Assembly (NCBI GenBank): GCA_946479395.1
Contig: CAMLFV010000142.1
Coordinates: 1-6,999, forward strand
Direction of reading: 5' to 3'
Source: an uncultured Flavobacterium sp.
GTDB taxonomy: Bacteria; Bacteroidota; Bacteroidia; Flavobacteriales; Flavobacteriaceae
DNA length: 6,999 nt
A program made the position numbers and the translations under genes. The notes beneath the pieces were generated by a model. It searched no databases and was not told where the DNA came from. It worked only from the letters and a program-made list of their open reading frames with translations. Below are positions 5,838 through 6,999 of this stretch, one piece after another. How positions within the stretch are numbered: the stretch's first letter is position 1; each line of letters begins with the position of its first letter.

Positions 5838-6895
5838 AAAATACTTTTAACGGTTTTGCTTTTATTCACTGTTTCATAATATTCGCTTTCCGGATTGCTG
5901 TCTTTATTTACACCGCCGCCCAAAAACAAATAAGCTTTAGATTTTTCAATCTTCATGCAGCGCAAATTTACGAACAGATTGCTGTTATCGGAATAATCTA
6001 GGTTATTAAATTTCCATTCACCCAAATATCCACCATAAAATTCTCTATCGTAACCTTCGTTTGCAACAATAAAACTCCTAGCTGTTTCTTTAGGAAAACC
6101 GCACAATGCCGGAGTTGGATGCAAGGCTTCTACAACCTTGTAGTCATTTTCTTTGTTCGATATTTTTGCTTGAATATCGGTTTTTATATGAATTAAAGAT
6201 CCGGCTTTATAGGTATAAGGTTCCGTTTTTTTAAGATTTTCTGTAAGGGGTTGCAAAGTATCAACAATAAAATTTGTTACAATTTGCTGTTCCGTAATTT
6301 CTTTATTGCCCCAAACAACATCATTCAAATCATAACCAGAATCAACCATTGTACCAGCTAAAGCAACAGTTTGCACTTTGTTATGTTCGATTTTTACTAA
6401 TTGTTCCGGTGTTGCACCCATCCACATGCCAACTTCGGGATGATAAAACCAATAAACAAAAGCGGTAGGATACTTTTTAAGGAAGCGTTTAAAGTAAATT
6501 TCGTAGGAATTTTCATTGATCGAAACTTCTTCTTTTCTAGAAAGAACAACTTTTTCAATTAATCCATTTTTGATAGCCTTGATTCCTTTTGATACTAATT
6601 GAATATGGAAATATTTATCAATGTTTGAATTTTCAAGCGGTTTCTCCTTCTCGAGAAAATCAACAGTAAAATCTTGATCATCTTGAACCAACTGACATTC
6701 ATCGGGATAAAAAACTACTTTTTCTTTACCAGAAAACGGAGCAAAAACGAAACAACTTTTCCCTAGTTTATCAACTTTATTTAAATGCTTTTCCTTTTGA
6801 AACCAACTAAATCGACTTATTTCATTCGGCTTTCGATAAATTACAAACGGAAGATTTTCAGATAATGCCTTTACTAATAAATCGTTCATAATCAT
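5834..6895 (-). CDS. menF: Isochorismate synthase (chorismate-binding enzyme), menaquinone pathway
   Basis: This cytoplasmic enzyme isomerises chorismate to isochorismate with Mg, the entry step to menaquinone. At 353 residues it is short for MenF (about 430 in E. coli) because the N-terminal region is reduced; this is common in this phylum. The chorismate-binding fold fills residues 90-353: KVVLSR (115-120) with the putative catalytic base Lys115, GATPEQL (160-166), TVALAGT (176-182), HPTPALCGFPKE (259-270), EGYDREFYGGYLG (280-292) and GGGVNKDSNPESEYYET (326-342). The isochorismate-type HPTPA motif argues against anthranilate or aminodeoxychorismate synthase. The ATG at 6895 overlaps the upstream thioesterase stop as ATGA and is preferred; a second in-frame ATG lies two codons later at 6889. 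A siderophore-type isochorismate synthase is possible, but the thioesterase neighbour favours menaquinone. Confidence 0.93.
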   Translation of the reverse strand: MIMNDLLVKALSENLPFVIYRKPNEISRFSWFQKEKHLNKVDKLGKSCFVFAPFSGKEKVVFYPDECQLVQDDQDFTVDFLEKEKPLENSNIDKYFHIQLVSKGIKAIKNGLIEKVVLSRKEEVSINENSYEIYFKRFLKKYPTAFVYWFYHPEVGMWMGATPEQLVKIEHNKVQTVALAGTMVDSGYDLNDVVWGNKEITEQQIVTNFIVDTLQPLTENLKKTEPYTYKAGSLIHIKTDIQAKISNKENDYKVVEALHPTPALCGFPKETARSFIVANEGYDREFYGGYLGEWKFNNLDYSDNSNLFVNLRCMKIEKSKAYLFLGGGVNKDSNPESEYYETVNKSKTVKSIL

Positions 6896-6999
6896 TTAGG
6901 TAAAATCAGATTACTTAATTTGCAAAGCGAAATTAGGTTGTCGTCTTCATCAGTTATTTTGATTTGCCATAAATGCAACCTACTTCCTCTATGAATAAT
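6892..6999 (-). CDS. C-terminal tail of a hotdog-fold thioesterase, PaaI/MenI-like (partial)
   Basis: The 35 residues in the window read IIHRGSRLHLWQIKITDEDD then NLISLCKLSNLILPK, ending at TGA (6894-6892). The pattern I-H-R-G-x-x-x-H-x-W-x-I-x-I, then N-L-I-S, is the last strand pair of PaaI-family hotdog thioesterases. The catalytic part lies outside the window. The stop overlaps the menF start by four bases, so the genes are coupled. Next to menF the natural reading is 1,4-dihydroxy-2-naphthoyl-CoA thioesterase (MenI), which releases DHNA for prenylation, but the tail alone does not show the substrate. Confidence 0.75.
   Translation of the reverse strand: MIHRGSRLHLWQIKITDEDDNLISLCKLSNLILPK

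Overview
The window reads as chromosomal DNA of a low-GC member of the Bacteroidota, most likely a Flavobacteriaceae-type organism. Three things point there: the promoters match the TTTG-N19-TAnnTTTG pattern of that phylum, transketolase is encoded as a separate N-terminal half, and a bacillithiol deacetylase lies in a menaquinone gene cluster. No species can be named from the sequence.

Left part (1-3645). The N-terminal half of a split transketolase is on the minus strand, followed by the first 20 codons of an unidentified gene that leaves the window. It is divergent from a plus-strand cluster: an MFS transporter, a FecE-type ABC ATPase 3 bp downstream, and a small exported protein of unknown function. 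The 114-bp divergent gap holds one promoter for each direction.

Middle part (3646-4831). This stretch has no intact gene, but it is not empty. On the minus strand lies a wrecked REP-associated tyrosine transposase (RAYT, IS200/IS605-like Y1 family) with three single-base frameshifts, two of them in A5 runs. Its reading frames rejoin into one protein with a His-hydrophobic-His motif. It is flanked by two inverted copies of a 26-28-bp REP-like hairpin sequence. To its left is the debris of a second, unidentified minus-strand gene with a CxxC...C cluster. To its right are a short open plus-strand tail and a 12-bp inverted repeat.

Right part (4832-6999, all minus strand). From right to left these are the C-terminal tail of a hotdog (PaaI-like) thioesterase, menF (isochorismate synthase) and bshB1 (bacillithiol deacetylase), joined by 4-bp ATGA overlaps. 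A consensus promoter then drives two identical tandem tRNA-His(GTG) genes, which end at a clear intrinsic terminator.

The genes serve central metabolism (pentose phosphate pathway, menaquinone, bacillithiol), transport and translation. I found no defence system, CRISPR array or convincing novel system. The most unusual items are the decayed RAYT/REP unit, the paired U-U mismatches in both tRNA-His acceptor stems, and the thioesterase-menF-bshB1 coupling.
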